Source: Vespula vulgaris (taxonomy: Eukaryota; Arthropoda; Insecta; Hymenoptera; Vespidae). From it: a DNA stretch of 64,000 nucleotides. Each line of letters begins with the position of its first letter. Positions within the stretch are counted from its first letter, which is position 1. This document shows, in pieces, positions 26,954-40,077 of this stretch. The position numbers were made by a program, and so were the translations under genes. The DNA is taken from contig NC_066591.1 in the NCBI RefSeq assembly GCF_905475345.1, forward strand, positions 2,464,501 through 2,528,500. The letters are read 5' to 3'. A model generated the notes under the pieces. It was given only the letters and a program-made list of their open reading frames with translations. It had not been told where the DNA came from and ran no database searches.

Positions 26954-27138
26954 ATGGCGGTATTCTCAAGGCCTACTCATCATGGAAGCGATCCTTTAAC
27001 CCCTTCGAGTCCACACCGGTGTCGGACTCGCATCATCGACGTGAGCTAGCCGAGCGAACGTTCGGCCGAAGATGGCCGCCGAGAGGAGAGTGCTGCCGTC
27101 GGTGATTATTGCGTAATCAACGCTAATTATCGTGCCAT
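26954..27138. promoter_or_regulatory. Candidate PHO/YY1-type site cluster
   Basis: ATGGC at 26954, GATGGCCGCC at 27071-27080 followed by GAGAGGAGAG, and GCCAT at 27134-27138 lie within 185 bp in a GC-richer island. These are PHO/YY1 core motifs with a GAGA-like neighbour. A Polycomb-response role is inference only. Confidence 0.25.
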
Positions 27139-28175
27139 CGTGGTAAGCTTTCCGTGGGGATGGATCGCGACAGTGTATGGGTTTCTATGTATAGATAGTA
27201 CCTATGTAAGTACTAGGCGTGTAACTACGAGGTAAGGAATTAAAGAAGGGGAAGGAGAAGGAGAAGGATAAGAGTAAGAGAATGAAAAGAGAGGAGAAGA
27301 AGAAGAGAAGAAGAAGGATCAAAGAAGTCGTGGACTAGGATGTACACACATGTTACCACGAAAGAGACATAATGGTACTTGCTGTGGTAATCTGCATAAG
27401 TTATGTATTCGTATACCTATAGGTATGCGAGTATGTGTATCTTTATCTTTCTCTCTCTTTCTCTCCTTCTCCTTTTTCTTTCTTTCTTTATATACCTATC
27501 TAACTCTCTTTCACACGTCTACCAGTCTCCTTCCCTCTATATCTTTTTCTTTCTCTCTTTCTCTCTTTCTCTCTTTCCATCTCTTTCTTTCTTTTTCTTT
27601 TTCTATCTCCTTTACTCGTACATAGTACAAGTGCAAACACTTTGTCCTCGATCTTTCTCACGGAAGCTGACTAGAGAGACGCAGGACGGTCCCAAGGTCT
27701 CATTGAATACGTCTCGAGAATCGGTTTTAACTCTGGCTTCTAAGATCGACCGTTTGGAATCCCTAGGATCTGTCCGACTTCCGGTGCCGTTTACCTTAGA
27801 CGGCTCTGGTATGTTGTCGGTAATAGCGAGGAATTTCAGATCAAGCCGCGAGACGGAACGAACGTCCGTTCGAGATTCCAACGAACGTTTCGACGGGATC
27901 GCGTGGAAAACTCGTGATCATTTCTTTCTTCGTACGAGTTCACGAAAGAGAAAGAAAATACAAAATTGTATAGGTCGGCGTAGAATTTATTAACGTTATT
28001 GTCGTATCCTGATCATAACTTCTCATAGTAAAATAATCGTGAAAGTGGAGAGAAATTTTTTTTCTCTTCGAAAATCCGAACGTTTATGTAAGTGAGTGCA
28101 CTTATGTACATATGTACGTACGTTAACTGACAATGAAAGATAAAATGAGAAGGAGGAAAAAAAAAGAAGAAAAGG

Positions 28176-28226
28176 AAAAATGGCCAGCCATTTTTCGAAC
28201 AATTATCGTCGGTAACAATGGCCGCC
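28176..28226. promoter_or_regulatory. Hairpin-like site with three ATGGC/GCCAT cores
   Basis: A near-palindrome at 28176-28195 (AAAAATGGCC joined to AGCCATTTTT) holds two inverted ATGGC cores. A third, ATGGCCGCC, lies at 28218-28226. This is the densest group of PHO/YY1-like cores noticed in the window. Confidence 0.25.
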
Positions 28227-30192
28227 GATTCATTAATTAATAGGCTCCATAGTCTGCAATCATGGATGTCTCGTCTGACATTTCGAGTGACAAGGCAGTG
28301 TTTCTAGGTAGCGTGACCGCCTGTGTGTCCCGTGCATTTATTATTCAAAGCTCCGATAGGTTACGTCGTAGAGGTTGGTACTTGGAAGTCGTGTTCGCCG
28401 GCCATCACGCGTCGTATTAAACGTTCGAGCAAATTGACGTCGTACGACCTACTACCGGTGCTGTTCAAAGCAAGAAAATGCGGTACTCTGGCACGCCGAA
28501 GCCACGTTTGAAATTAATACGTTCGCCTCTAGGCCATGGATGTTAGATTACCAACTCAATGAAAACTTATCGAGGTGACCTATCCTTTCGTACGTGGTTA
28601 GAAATGCGAATGAGTAAAATCTATTTGAAGAGATCTAATTCGATGAAACCGGCCATTGATCGTTCAACGATAAAAATTTATAGGTAGTATCTTATCTTTT
28701 ATCTCGCTCTCTTTTCTTCTTTATTATTTTTTTACTATCATTATCATTGTTCTTTCTTTTTATTTGTTTTTCTTTTTATAGAAAAAGAGAGAAAGAGAGA
28801 CGGACTTTCGGTCGCAAAGGATTTCTCTTGATAAACCATGTCCCATAAACAGACATTTTCCAGGGTCGACGTATCTCCACTCTTTCTCTCTCTCTTTCGG
28901 TCGAACGACATAACCATAGATTCGACTGACTTTGAGCTGCATATTTGATGTCGCATGTTCCATGATCGCCAGAATTTTCCCTGGTGGATCGTGGCGGGCG
29001 GTCATAAGAGCCCTCAGTGATTGAGGGTTAGGGCAGAAGCCGATACGGGCTTGCCTCTCTGCGGCCCACCAAGGCATTAACTTTTCATCTTTATATAATT
29101 CCACGGTCATACCATACACCCTGTAAGTACCGTACGCGTGTACCTTCTCTCCCTTCTCACCCTTCCATCCGCCATTTCCCAGTTCCTATGCCGGAACTGA
29201 ACGTAATTGCCGACGATAAAGATCCACTGAGATATGAAAACGAGAGAGAAAGAGAGAGAGAGAGAGAGGGAGAAAGACAGATAGACAGAAAACACCACCT
29301 TACCAGAGATTTGCCACCGTTCTGGGACCGTCTACCCGTCTCCTAATGTTTGCGTATGCACGATGGATTTTTACGAGCACGTTCTTCCACCGTCAAGCGT
29401 GTCCTACGTACGTATACAAGCAAAATTTCAGTAAATCATTCCTGAGCCTACTGATTATACACGCCAACAAAATACCCGTCGTCGTTTTATGTCCTCCGAG
29501 TAGATCGGATTCGCTGAAAGTCTCGACTGTATACGAGGGTAATTTTTCACTTTTGAATTACGACGAACCTCTTCGTATTCGTATTCTCGATCGATATGTA
29601 CTGCAAGGTTTAGAGTTTTCGTTTCGTTTGTCCGTCCCCTAACAGCCTCTTTCTACTGTCCTTTCAAAAGGAATTCCTTCTATTCTATGTATTTAGACAC
29701 ATCTATGTATATATATATACATAAATATATATGTTTGAAAGGGATAAGAGGCAAAGGACCTCAAGATTGCCACAACATATATACATATATATATACGATA
29801 TACATATACATGCGTTTATATATACATATGTACATACATATATATACATATACGAGACACAGTACGCTCGAAAGGAAGGCCACGAAACCACTTTCAAGAG
29901 AAATCTATTGCATCCGTTTGTATCGTTGCCCGAGGCGAGCGTGTTTCGTAGCCGAGTGTGGGCTCAAATGACACGGAATAAAAGTAATGCTCCGGCTATA
30001 CGCAACGCCCCTTCTAAGAACACCCTACTTCTCACCCCTACGAATCGTCGCACCCTCCTTAGAGACGCCACTAGAGGGTTCCTATCAGGAAGCGAGCAAT
30101 CGATATCCTGGATAAGAAATGCTCACTACGCTGCTTCTGAAGTCTATCTCGGTTATGGATACGCAATTATGTTTATTTTTCTATTTATTAGA

Positions 30193-30227
<35 letters not shown>

Positions 30228-31809
30228 GGATGTCTCTTTATCATAAATTAAATATTGACGAATGCATCAATCTCTTCGAACGTCCAATTTTTTTCCTTTG
30301 TCTTTTTTTAATTTAACTTATCTTAAATTTATTTCTTTTATTCAAGCAACGAGTTACATGAAAATACTGTAATAATGTTCGAACAAAGTAAACGTAACGC
30401 GTTTGTATCGAAACAATTTCGATAAACAAACTTAAATATCATTCGATAGTAATATCATTTAAAAAATGTTCGAAGAAATTAGCCTCTCGTTGTTGGAAAA
30501 TTGGCACGGTGACCTAGTGAAGGGTGTATGTGCTATGACGTCACATCGCTGCTCAACGTAGGGGTAATTCAGAACGGCAGGGTACATAGCTAGAAGGATC
30601 GATATTTCGGTCCATGGGAAACGTCGGCGTTAAAGAGGAAAACACGTGTTTCAGACAGATCTACCGTTTGCTTCGTACTTACCTAACGATAATTGTGAAG
30701 AAAAGAAAAAGAAAAAGGAAAGAGAAAGAAAGAAAATTAAAAAAAGAAAATAAAAAGAAACAATTAATTAAACAAATCATTATCAGTATAAATCGGTTAT
30801 CTCCGTCGAATGAATCATGGCGTGAAAAAGATATATTCCATAAACGAGACTTTCATTTGTCATTCGGAAAAGGGAATCGATGGGGTAAAGTCGATAGGGA
30901 GGTCTCGACGCCAAAAGGAACGAGCGTCGATTAAAACTTTTGTAAGCCTCCTTTGTCGGTTCATTGGCTCTCTTGGCAAACAAACGTGACAGAGGGATAT
31001 CTGCCGACGATTTTTTGCTAGCTAACTTTTTCCTACATGGTTTTGGTGTGTTTAAGCTGTTAGTGAGATTACCCCCTAAGTCTTCGAAAAAAAAAAATCT
31101 CCTATCCTCTTCTTTTGTTCTTTTACTTAACAGAAACGTTACAGTGTTTCGATCAATGTCTTCCATCGAAGTGACTCCCATAAGAGAAAAAGTAAAAAAG
31201 AAAAAAGTATAAAAAGAAAAAAGAAAAGGAAACAAACCGTTCGAATCACCGAATGAACGAATTAATTAATTTTATATAATTTTGACAAAGGATGTCTGGT
31301 ACTTGTAATATTATTTAACCTTATCCCTTAATAATCTTTATCTTAATAGAAAACGTAGCAACAGAGAGTGAAAGAGAGAAAGAGGGACACTTAAAGTACG
31401 CTTTTAAAGGAATTAAACATACGAAAGAGGAAGGCTTCCCTCCTATTCGAAGACAAGAATCTCCAACGCATACGGCGATGTCAAAGTCGTTGGCAGGTGC
31501 CGAGGACTTGCTAAGAACGTCCGGTGTATCGTTATCCGCTTAACGATCGCGAGCTCGGATTAATAATCACGGCCGTTCCAAGTCCTATACGAAAGAAGGA
31601 GTCGCGTAGGAATCCTTATTTAAAAATAATTGCGTACCCACTTGCGATGGTTTCCTGTGCTTGATTACGGCTAATTGTTCAGAATTTACAAGTATAATGG
31701 CGCATTTAACGCGGTGACTACGTAACGGCCGTGACTGCAGTGAGAGCGCCGAGACGGTGTCGTCCCGCAAACACCGACTACGATATTCCTCTTCACCAAG
31801 TTAGAACAG

Positions 31810-31856
31810 AAGGAGGAGGAGGAGGAGGAGGAGGAGGAGGAGGAGGAGGAGGAGGA
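31810..31856. repeat. (GGA)n microsatellite
   Basis: Pure trinucleotide run of about 47 bp. The poly-Gly frame through it is not supported as a gene. Confidence 0.9.
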
Positions 31857-32712
31857 AAGAAGAGGAAAAATTATTATCGTTGCAACGTAACGTTCGCCTT
31901 CGTCGTTCCGCGTTAATTCTTCAACGTCCTTTCATTTTTTCCATCAGATTTATTTCTTTTTTTTTTTCTTTTTTTTCTTGTGTTTCTTTTTACTACACGT
32001 TCGGTGATTAATTAATGAAAATTAGAAAGAAAAGGAGAAAAAAAGAAACGAAAGGAAAAAGGAAGTTACTTACTCGAGTTCCATCTAAAAATGAACGTAA
32101 TGATCACTCTTCAAATATTAATTTCTCTACGATTCGTATCGTTAGGCATTAAAATATTTTACTCCGCTTATATTTTGTGAGATCTACGTGATAATCGTGT
32201 CTTAATCTTAAGAAGAATTAAATATTTCGATTGATTTTTTTTTTCATTTTATTTTAACAGACGTTGTGTTGAACGTTTCGAAGCAAACCAGTCGTTGCGT
32301 ATGATAAAAGTTTTCATAGTCAATTGAACGTTGCTCTCTTAGAAATTATATATATATACATAAACATATATATATATTTATATATATACATATATACATG
32401 TATATATGTATCTTGCTTGTGTTCCACATCCTTCACGCTCAAATCCAAAAGATTCCGTGAATGCGAGCTACCCAACGTAGGAACATTTTAGAATTAGACC
32501 CAGTAGAAGTAACACGGGGGTTGGCTTATTCTGTCTGCCGTTAGAGAGTCCCTCTTTCGAAGCATTTCGCAACACGAGAACCACAGCAGTACGCGGAACG
32601 TCTTTATGTGGACACACGGTTTGGACATTTTCGCTATCGGTTTGAGCTATCAGCGAAATGACTATTCGCCATCGTATCGAGAGTGTGAGCAGACAGAGAA
32701 AGAGAAAGATAA

Positions 32713-32757
<45 letters not shown>

Positions 32758-32831
32758 CGGCCACCGCCAATCTGTCGCTGGCTGCATTAAGCCCAGGGGG
32801 TTGCCTTTTGAAAAGGTCTCGTTTGATGAAG

Positions 32832-32833
<2 letters not shown>

Positions 32834-32875
<42 letters not shown>
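32834..32875. repeat. (TC)n microsatellite
   Basis: Pure TC run of about 42 bp, about 80 bp downstream of a GA run ending near 32755, so the pair forms a potential long inverted repeat. Confidence 0.9.
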
Positions 32876-32879
<4 letters not shown>

Positions 32880-33093
32880 AGTATTCTCTTATTCTCTTTC
32901 TCTCTTTCTCTCTCTCTCTCTCTCTTTCTCTCTTTCTCTTTCTCTCTTTCGACTCTCACTCAGGGATACTTTTAAAGTAAATTAGCTTTTTAGTTTTCTG
33001 TGCCTAAAACCCGGGGAATATAACATGTATAAAAGGAAGGGCTGCTCGACCACCACGCTGCCGGAGGGTTCAACTGCCTCAATGCCTGAATGG

Positions 33094-33095
<2 letters not shown>

Positions 33096-33131
<36 letters not shown>

Positions 33132-33156
33132 ACTGTCTCTCTCTCTCTCTCTCTCT
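33096..33156. repeat. Interrupted (CT)n microsatellite
   Basis: CT run of about 60 bp with short TTTCT and CACTGT breaks. Confidence 0.9.
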
Positions 33157-35188
33157 TCTTTTTCGTCTGCACCTTCACCCTCTTTCTCTATCTTTTTCTC
33201 TATCGTATTGGTGGCGGCTCGTACATGCCTAAGTCGAGACCAACCACGACCGGTATCCGTCTACGTACGACTGAATGGCCAAAAACACAAAATGTGTGTT
33301 GCATCCGAGGGCACCTCCGGCCGAAGTTAATTCACGTGAAAGAGCAAACCGCGGCGAGGCCGAGTGAAACGAGACAAGAGGCTGCACGCGCCCGATCGAA
33401 TCCCACGCTGCTTGCCTTTTTCGGTAGACGTTGGTGGACGGTTTTTCGGAAGGACTCCCAGCCTAACATTTCGGCATCACTCTCGAGAAAAAGACATCGA
33501 GGATTCTTCGGACTCGAAACGTAGTACACCGTTTCAGTTACACCACTATCCCAAAGATAGACTTTTGTAATAACGATTCGAAGTACCTCAGTACGATGCG
33601 AAGTAGATTCGAAAGATCGCAAAAAACTTCTGGACAGTAAAACGCAGAATTCGTGTTTTCGAGTTTGAAAAGATCTACTTCGTTCTCGCACTCTATCCAT
33701 GGAAAGTATTTGAGAGAAGAAATAGAAGAAGGGACGGTAAACTCGACGGCGAAATATAGATACGACGATACGGAATGAACGAGGTGATAAGAGAGAAAAG
33801 GGATTCTTTATTCTACGAAGAAGAGACCTTTTACGAGGAGGCAACGTTCTATGTCTAGCTATGTTTTATAACGGTAACATTATCCATCAAAAGCAACGTT
33901 AGGCATGTTACGCGATCCTCATTAACGGTGAGAGAGAAGATTTCTAGAGCACGTTCCCTCTCTTTCTCTTTCTCCTTCTCTCTCTCTCCCTCCCTCTTTT
34001 TTTTTTGCTTCCTCTTTGCGATCTAGGAAGTATGCAAGTAGGTTGGTATCTACCTTACGTGCGAAGTGAAAAGAACGTTATAATCCAGATTCGCGAGCGA
34101 GCGAATGTCCGGCGATAAATAATCGAGCGAACGAGTAGATTAAAAAGGGAAAAAGCTTAGAGGGAACGAAAGAAAAAAAGGAAGAGAAAAATAAAAAGGG
34201 AGAAAAAAAAGAGAGAAAGAAAGGAAGAACGTTTAAAGGCAAATACTCGCGGACTCCCCGCGAGGCGACCCCGTCTGAACTTCTCTAGCTCGCCTCGCGG
34301 GGGGCCCTCTAACGAGCCGTGCAATTAACATTTTTATTAGACGGTTTCTTCTGCCTCCGCTCCTTCCTCTTATATTCTTTCTTCTTCTTCTTCTTTTTCT
34401 TCTTCTTCTTTAACTTCTTCTTCATCGTCGTCCTCGTCCTCGTCATCATCGTTCTTCACGTTGCTCTACATAACGTACACGCGACGATACGACGCACGTA
34501 ATAACTTCTTGCACTCATTCGAGAAAATTAATTTGGATCATCCTGGTGCTGAGTCAGTGTTAATAAAAGGGAAAAAAGAAAAGTTTTCAAAAGAAAAGAA
34601 AAAGAAAAAAGAAAAGTAGTGTAATCATTTATTTCACTTAAATGCAAGTGAAAAGTCCTAGACTTAGTTCCGTCTAATTATAAATAATGTATTAATGATT
34701 TCTAGATTTACAACACGCGCGCATACACGCATATAACGTAAAGAAATTTTCAACGATCTCACTCAGAACAATTGGAGAACGTAGCATGACCAATACGGTA
34801 TGAAATCTCAAGTGAATATCTCTCTCTCTTTTTCTCTCTCTCTTTCTCTGTCTTTCGACATATAAAGAACAAACAAAGGCTTATCGGTTGGGCAGCTAGC
34901 AAGCGCACGTAGACACGCGCGTCGAATGCGAGAAGCTGTAAGTACCGGCGTTGTGTCCTGTGGGGTAGATGGATGATCGAGAGTGGCCGATCACACATCT
35001 CGAACCAAGCCGATCGGGTTGGCTGCATTGTCCGGCGCGTTCGATGCGCATAGCCACGGTGTGCTACGTGCTGTACGGTGATTTGGCTAACCACACGTTG
35101 TTGAGCCATCGGCGGCATCCAGCATTGTTTGCTCGCTTTGATGAGGCCAATTCGCGTTTCGCTTTTGCGTTTGCGTTTCCTACGTACG

Positions 35189-35273
35189 TAGGAATGAACG
35201 AACGAACGAATGAACGAACGAACGAACGAACGGACGAACGGACGGACGAACGAGCGAGAGAACGAGCGAGTGA
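35189..35273. repeat. (GAAC)n tetranucleotide repeat
   Basis: About 85 bp of GAAC units drifting to GGAC and GAGC. The frame through it reads as a repeating Asn-Glu-Arg-Thr/Asp-Glu-Arg pattern that comes from the repeat. Confidence 0.85.
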
Positions 35274-35324
35274 GATCGTGCTAGATGCGATTTTGTACGA
35301 ACGTGTAGGTGGTGGTACTGTTGT

Positions 35325-35330
<6 letters not shown>

Positions 35331-35376
<46 letters not shown>
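35331..35376. repeat. (AG)n microsatellite
   Basis: AG run of about 46 bp with one AAAG break. Confidence 0.9.
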
Positions 35377-37441
35377 CAGCAACCACTTGCCTCTCGCGTG
35401 AACGTGTGTGCGTGCACGAGGCTGCGTGTGTCATTAGTGACCCCGAGGGTGACCCCAGGATTCGCTCTCACCATACGGGCCTATCAACACTGACCACCGT
35501 GCATTCAGTGGAGGCTCCATTACACACGTTTTCTAACGATCCTTGCCTGTCCACGCATGATGGAGACAAGACGACAGCGACTGAAGATACTCATATTCCT
35601 TTTACCTCAACTCCGTTCTAGAAATAAGTACGAGAACACTAGTTGTGATACATTATATCTATTTTCTATTTTATTTCTCTCACAGTTCGTTTCTTTTTTT
35701 TTTTCTCTATTTTTTTTTCCCTACTCGTTTCACTTTAACACGATCGATAAAATAGTTTTGAGGTCGTCGTGAGTTAAGAACGGCCGAGGTTATCCAAAAT
35801 CGATCGGACGAGGGGTAGCCAGGGGGCTCGAACGCTCGAACAACGCCAAGGAGTAGAAGGAGGCAAGAGAAACGAAAAGTGGCGATGGCGACGACGACGG
35901 CTATACCGATACTCGTCCTAAGCAAGCACGACTCCGCCGAACCAGTGAAGTAACGTGGCGCTGCTATTAAACGCAGACACGAGCGAGCGCCGAGCGGAAA
36001 TTGCCTAATTTCCTGAGTGCGCAGCGCCGATCCGTCAACCTGACGTGACGGAGACGTAGTTGCACGAATACCGTGACTTTTAATGTCAAGTGTCAAAAGA
36101 AACTCGGTGAACTCGAACATATAGTATAAGGTAACGTTGACTAAAGGTATACTTGTAGATAGGTAGAGAGGTACCTATATTGTATGTGTACGTATATATT
36201 ATATGTGTGTATATGTATACTCTAACGAGTGGTCCGGTAATGCGCTTAGTACCGTGTTTGACGGTTAAGTGGATTTTAAGAAACTCGAGAAACTATTCCG
36301 AGACACGATCAACTAAGAGCAAAAAAGGGAATAAATGTTAGAAGACGAACGATAATACTGTAGACGTAGTGTACATACCTACATACTAGCCATTTCTACT
36401 CTTTGTCCGTATACGTGCGATTTATATATGTATACGTGTATATGTGTGTTGCGTCTTTACTTGCGAAAAGACCGATCGATTTTCGAAGAAGCGAGCTCAC
36501 GAAACTAGCAGTCCCTATCGTTGAGGAAAAAGATTAAGCGTCGGACGTGGGTCGTCGTTGATAGAGAAACTAATCCTTCGATTTAGCGCGCTACTAGGGG
36601 ACTAGCTAGGGTGACAGTAGATAAGAGAAAAGCCGCAATTAAGAGACGTCAATCGTTCGAGAAGCTCCCGTCGCTCGAGTCGATGCGCGAAATGTCTCAC
36701 GAACAAATCGGGTCCGTCAAATCGTCTTACTCGATTAAAACTAGAGAAAAGAACACGTGTTCTGAAATTTCATCGGACGTTTTCAACGAAATTCTATTTA
36801 TTTCTTCTGATTTGGTACAAGCAAGTATCAGACGTCACAAAATATATATATGTTTTCAAAAATAGGATTTAACATATCTAGATTGATATACATATAGTAC
36901 TTACTTATACCTTTCGTGTGAGATCTCTCATCGTGTTACTCGCTGACATGATTCTTCGGTAGGCTTGATCGAAATCAAGCATAAACCTTATTCGCTTCCT
37001 TTCTCGTGGCATTCCATGAAAAAGAATACGGATGAACGAGTAAACTCACACGGTAAACTCCTTTCTCCAATGAAGAAGTCACTTCAGAAGAATGACGTTC
37101 CTCGTTTCCTATTTCAACGACTTTCTCGTCGCCGAACGTGTTTCCGCGCGAGTGAACAAACGATCGAGGAGAAATATCGTGCGATTAGCGTCGAGCGAAT
37201 GGACGCACGATCTAGTGGAACAACCAAATTACATGGATCTCGGAATAGCTCGAGATGCATTACCTTCTCTATATATCTACTGCAAACAGTCATAATCTTG
37301 GTGCATCGAGATGTAGAAAAGGGACATGACTTTAGTGGGGGAGTGGGTGGCAGGGGTTTGGGGGCGGGGAAACATGAACGCGTCGCTCGAGGTGCTTGTC
37401 GTCCGTGTTTCTTGCATCTCCGACGGCGTTAGGGAGAAGAA

Positions 37442-37453
37442 GTAAGTACTTAC
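37442..37453. other. GTAAGTACTTAC palindrome, copy 3
   Basis: Third exact copy of the 12-bp palindrome, followed by CTAAC as in several half-copies elsewhere. Confidence 0.8.
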
Positions 37454-38309
37454 CTAACTATAGAAAGAAAGAAAGAGAGAAAGAGAAGGAAAGAGAATAG
37501 TACTCGCGGTTCCTACGATCTCAGTGGGTTCGTAGTCACGATCCGTGACGTAGGGACCCTCTAAGGAAATTTATGTGCATGGCTGCGAAGGTACGAGCTG
37601 CCGACTACTACCAGGGAGCATAGGTATCTCTCTCGGTAAACCGTGTTACTCGCCTACACACTCACATACACACACACACAGCTACACACACGTGCTCGCG
37701 CGCACTCACAAAAGCGAGTATATTCCTTTCTTTCTCTCTCTCTTTCTCTTTCTCACTTACATAGGTACATTGGATAGGAGCAATCTCCGGTGTCATCCGT
37801 GCGACGTATCCGTGGAGAAGCAGATGCCACATGCGCGCCGCTGTCAGCACGAAGAAAGAGAAAGAGAGAAAACGAGAGAGAAAGAGCAAGAAATAGAGAG
37901 AGGGAAAAGAGAGAGAGAGAGAAGGATAGAAAGAGTTGGATCAGCCGAGCGTCTTCTCCCACTCCTCGACACGGTGGGCGTGTCTAGCTTCCCCACTACT
38001 CGGTCTACTTCCCCTACGACCCCTCCAACGCTCTCCCCACCACTCGACCCAACCGACCGACGTCCCGAGATGTCCCTCGCTTCGCGAGCGAGCGACCCAC
38101 AGAGGAGGGGGACGGCTCGTGTCGCGCACAACCGGACGGAGAGAGAGCCTTACTTGCCCGTGTCTTTCGTCGACTGTCCCCGGTTGTACCCACCATCCAC
38201 GCCTTCCACGACTTCCCATTGGCTCGATCTGTCCCCAGGCACTCTGGTGACACACGCCCTCGCCAACGTTTCAACCGTTCGCCGACAACCAGACGGCGCA
38301 GGATCCTTC

Positions 38310-38358
38310 CTGAGACTTCTTCTTCATCTTCGTCTTCGTCTTCCTCTTCGTCTTCGTT
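38310..38358. repeat. (TCTTCG)n hexanucleotide repeat
   Basis: About eight units alternating TCTTCG, TCTTCA and TCTTCC, giving a poly-Ser frame that is not supported as coding. Confidence 0.8.
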
Positions 38359-38463
38359 TTTTTACTACACTACTACTATCTCTTCTACCGAGATCAAGCT
38401 ATAAAAATGATCGTGAACGAAGAGCATTTTCTTTTCTCTCATATCATGTATCAAGTTTCGTTC

Positions 38464-38464
<1 letters not shown>

Positions 38465-38509
<45 letters not shown>
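38465..38509. repeat. (TA)n microsatellite
   Basis: Pure TA run of about 45 bp. Confidence 0.95.
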
Positions 38510-38513
<4 letters not shown>

Positions 38514-39464
38514 CAAATATGTTTTATTTATCTAGGTATGCTGTTTCTAAAATGACCGATCTTGATTTGACGGATGATCCTTCTTATCTCATTTCTTGTT
38601 TCCTTCGTTCCCATTTTTTCATTTATGGAAATATGTAACAAGATAAGAATACCACAGGATAGATCCAACGTAAACGTCCAAATACTCGCGTTCATTTTTC
38701 TTCCTTCCTGTGAATTAACTACACACGTAAATAAGTACACCCTAGCGTTTTTTTTGAAACCACTGATCGGACAGCTGGGAAGCGTAGACCTATTGCGTAA
38801 CGAGGACTATATTTGCCGAGTCGTAAAACGTAATTCGCTTAGTTGGCCGGATCGGCCGGTTGACGAGGGCTCGACCCTGCTTCTCGTGAAATTGCAATCT
38901 CTCTAACAACGAAACGTTCCCCGTAGGTAAGTCTCGACATTTTTTCAATCGCAGACACTCAACGTGACGTCCCTCCGACACTGGTACAGAGATAGACAGA
39001 GAGAGAGAGAGAGAGAAATAAAGAAAGAAAAAAAAATACAAAGGAAAGCTTCGTTCGATCGTCTCATCTTCGGGGATGGAAACGATTGTTTCACCGGGAG
39101 ATTCGAATCGAGAGGAACGACGAGAAGTCTGATGGAGGCAACGATAACGACGACGGAAATTGAATTCTCTCACCAGTCATCCCGCTGCGAAAGTGCATAC
39201 ACGAACGCACCGTGTTCGACGCGTTTCTCTCGCGAGTCCAGGGGCTGCGGCCATGTATACTATATAGTATACTACCTGCATATATATATATATATATATC
39301 GACGTGCTCGGAGAGATCGAAAAGGGAGCCGGAGGTACTATTCCCCCTCTTTCTCTCCTTCTTCTCCACCTCCTTCTCCTCCTCCACTTTCTTCTCCTTT
39401 TGTTTCGCCTCACCCCGTAGAACTGGTATACGTTCTACGGTTCCAACGATTTACCTGCCAGCCC

Positions 39465-39498
39465 CGAGAAAAAGAGAGAAAGAGAAAGAGAGAAAGAA

Positions 39499-39540
<42 letters not shown>
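39465..39540. repeat. (GA)n/(GAAA)n tract
   Basis: About 75 bp of pure purine; the last 30 bp is uninterrupted GA. Confidence 0.9.
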
Positions 39541-39542
<2 letters not shown>

Positions 39543-40077
39543 CGTTAAAATGTACCGCTTCCTTCTCCTAGCGATCCAGACGTTCGATCTGGAGTCCTCC
39601 TCATCCAAGTCTACCTTTGTTTTCCACACGGCAAGCTGAAGATCGTGACGTTTCTTTTTTTTTTCTTTTTTACATATTGCGTACCGGTAGACGTAGCACT
39701 TCCGATCGATGAAAAATTGGAAATCCAATTGCTTGTTACGGTCGATGGAAGAGTTAATTGATGCTTCGTCTCTTGATATCTGTATTATAATAGTGGCAAC
39801 GATTGGCATCGATTATTGATTATAATAAATAATAGGCTCGAACAGTGAGATCGTAAAACAATCATTTCAATTCAATACTTAGAGTCTATATTTCTAATAC
39901 GTACATTAAATTCTAATTGCCTGTACCGAGTTACGCATTAAAAATAAACTGGTCCGAGAGTACTTAGATGCATTCAAAAATCAGACCACAAAAGATTGGA
40001 AGCAGGTACTAAAAATAAGATCATAAGACTCGTCAACGACCTATCCATCTCCAGCGACAGATACCTACTCGGTATAA

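Larger units (their letters stand above)
20878..31800. other. Non-coding stretch, no supported gene
   Basis: Contents are purine tracts (21271-21467), GA and CT repeats, AAT-rich repeats (26380-26497), TA-rich DNA (29690-29850) and GC-richer islands near 22370-22530, 23470-23700, 25390-25640, 26980-27150, 28250-28520 and 28900-29100. The islands carry no recognised domain and no convincing exon boundaries. Confidence 0.55.
31857..40070. other. Non-coding stretch, no supported gene
   Basis: Dense CT/GA tracts (32,700-33,160), TA repeats, and GC-richer islands at 33210-33540, 34900-35180, 35770-36070, 37500-37660 and 37780-38300. The longest non-repetitive frame (33332-33844, minus) has no recognised domain and no splice context. 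The 37780-38300 island is the most GC- and Pro-codon-rich, and could be a regulatory island. Confidence 0.55.

Noticed and set aside
28760..29119. 119-codon minus-strand frame with fairly protein-like sequence
   Set aside because: TTACAG just upstream could be an acceptor, but it lacks a pyrimidine tract, no matching donor stood out, and no homology is recognised.
33332..33844. 170-codon non-repetitive open frame on the minus strand
   Set aside because: The longest complex frame outside the called gene, but no family, signal or splice sites are recognised. Random frames of this size are possible in 64 kb.
35189..35273. GAAC repeat considered as a CRISPR-like or coding repeat
   Set aside because: Units are 4 bp with no spacers; it is a simple microsatellite.
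37575..38555. 326-codon open frame on the + strand
   Set aside because: Runs through TA, GA and TCTTCG repeats and ends in poly Ile-Tyr. The Pro-rich middle (37,940-38,280) is open on both strands and has no recognised domain.
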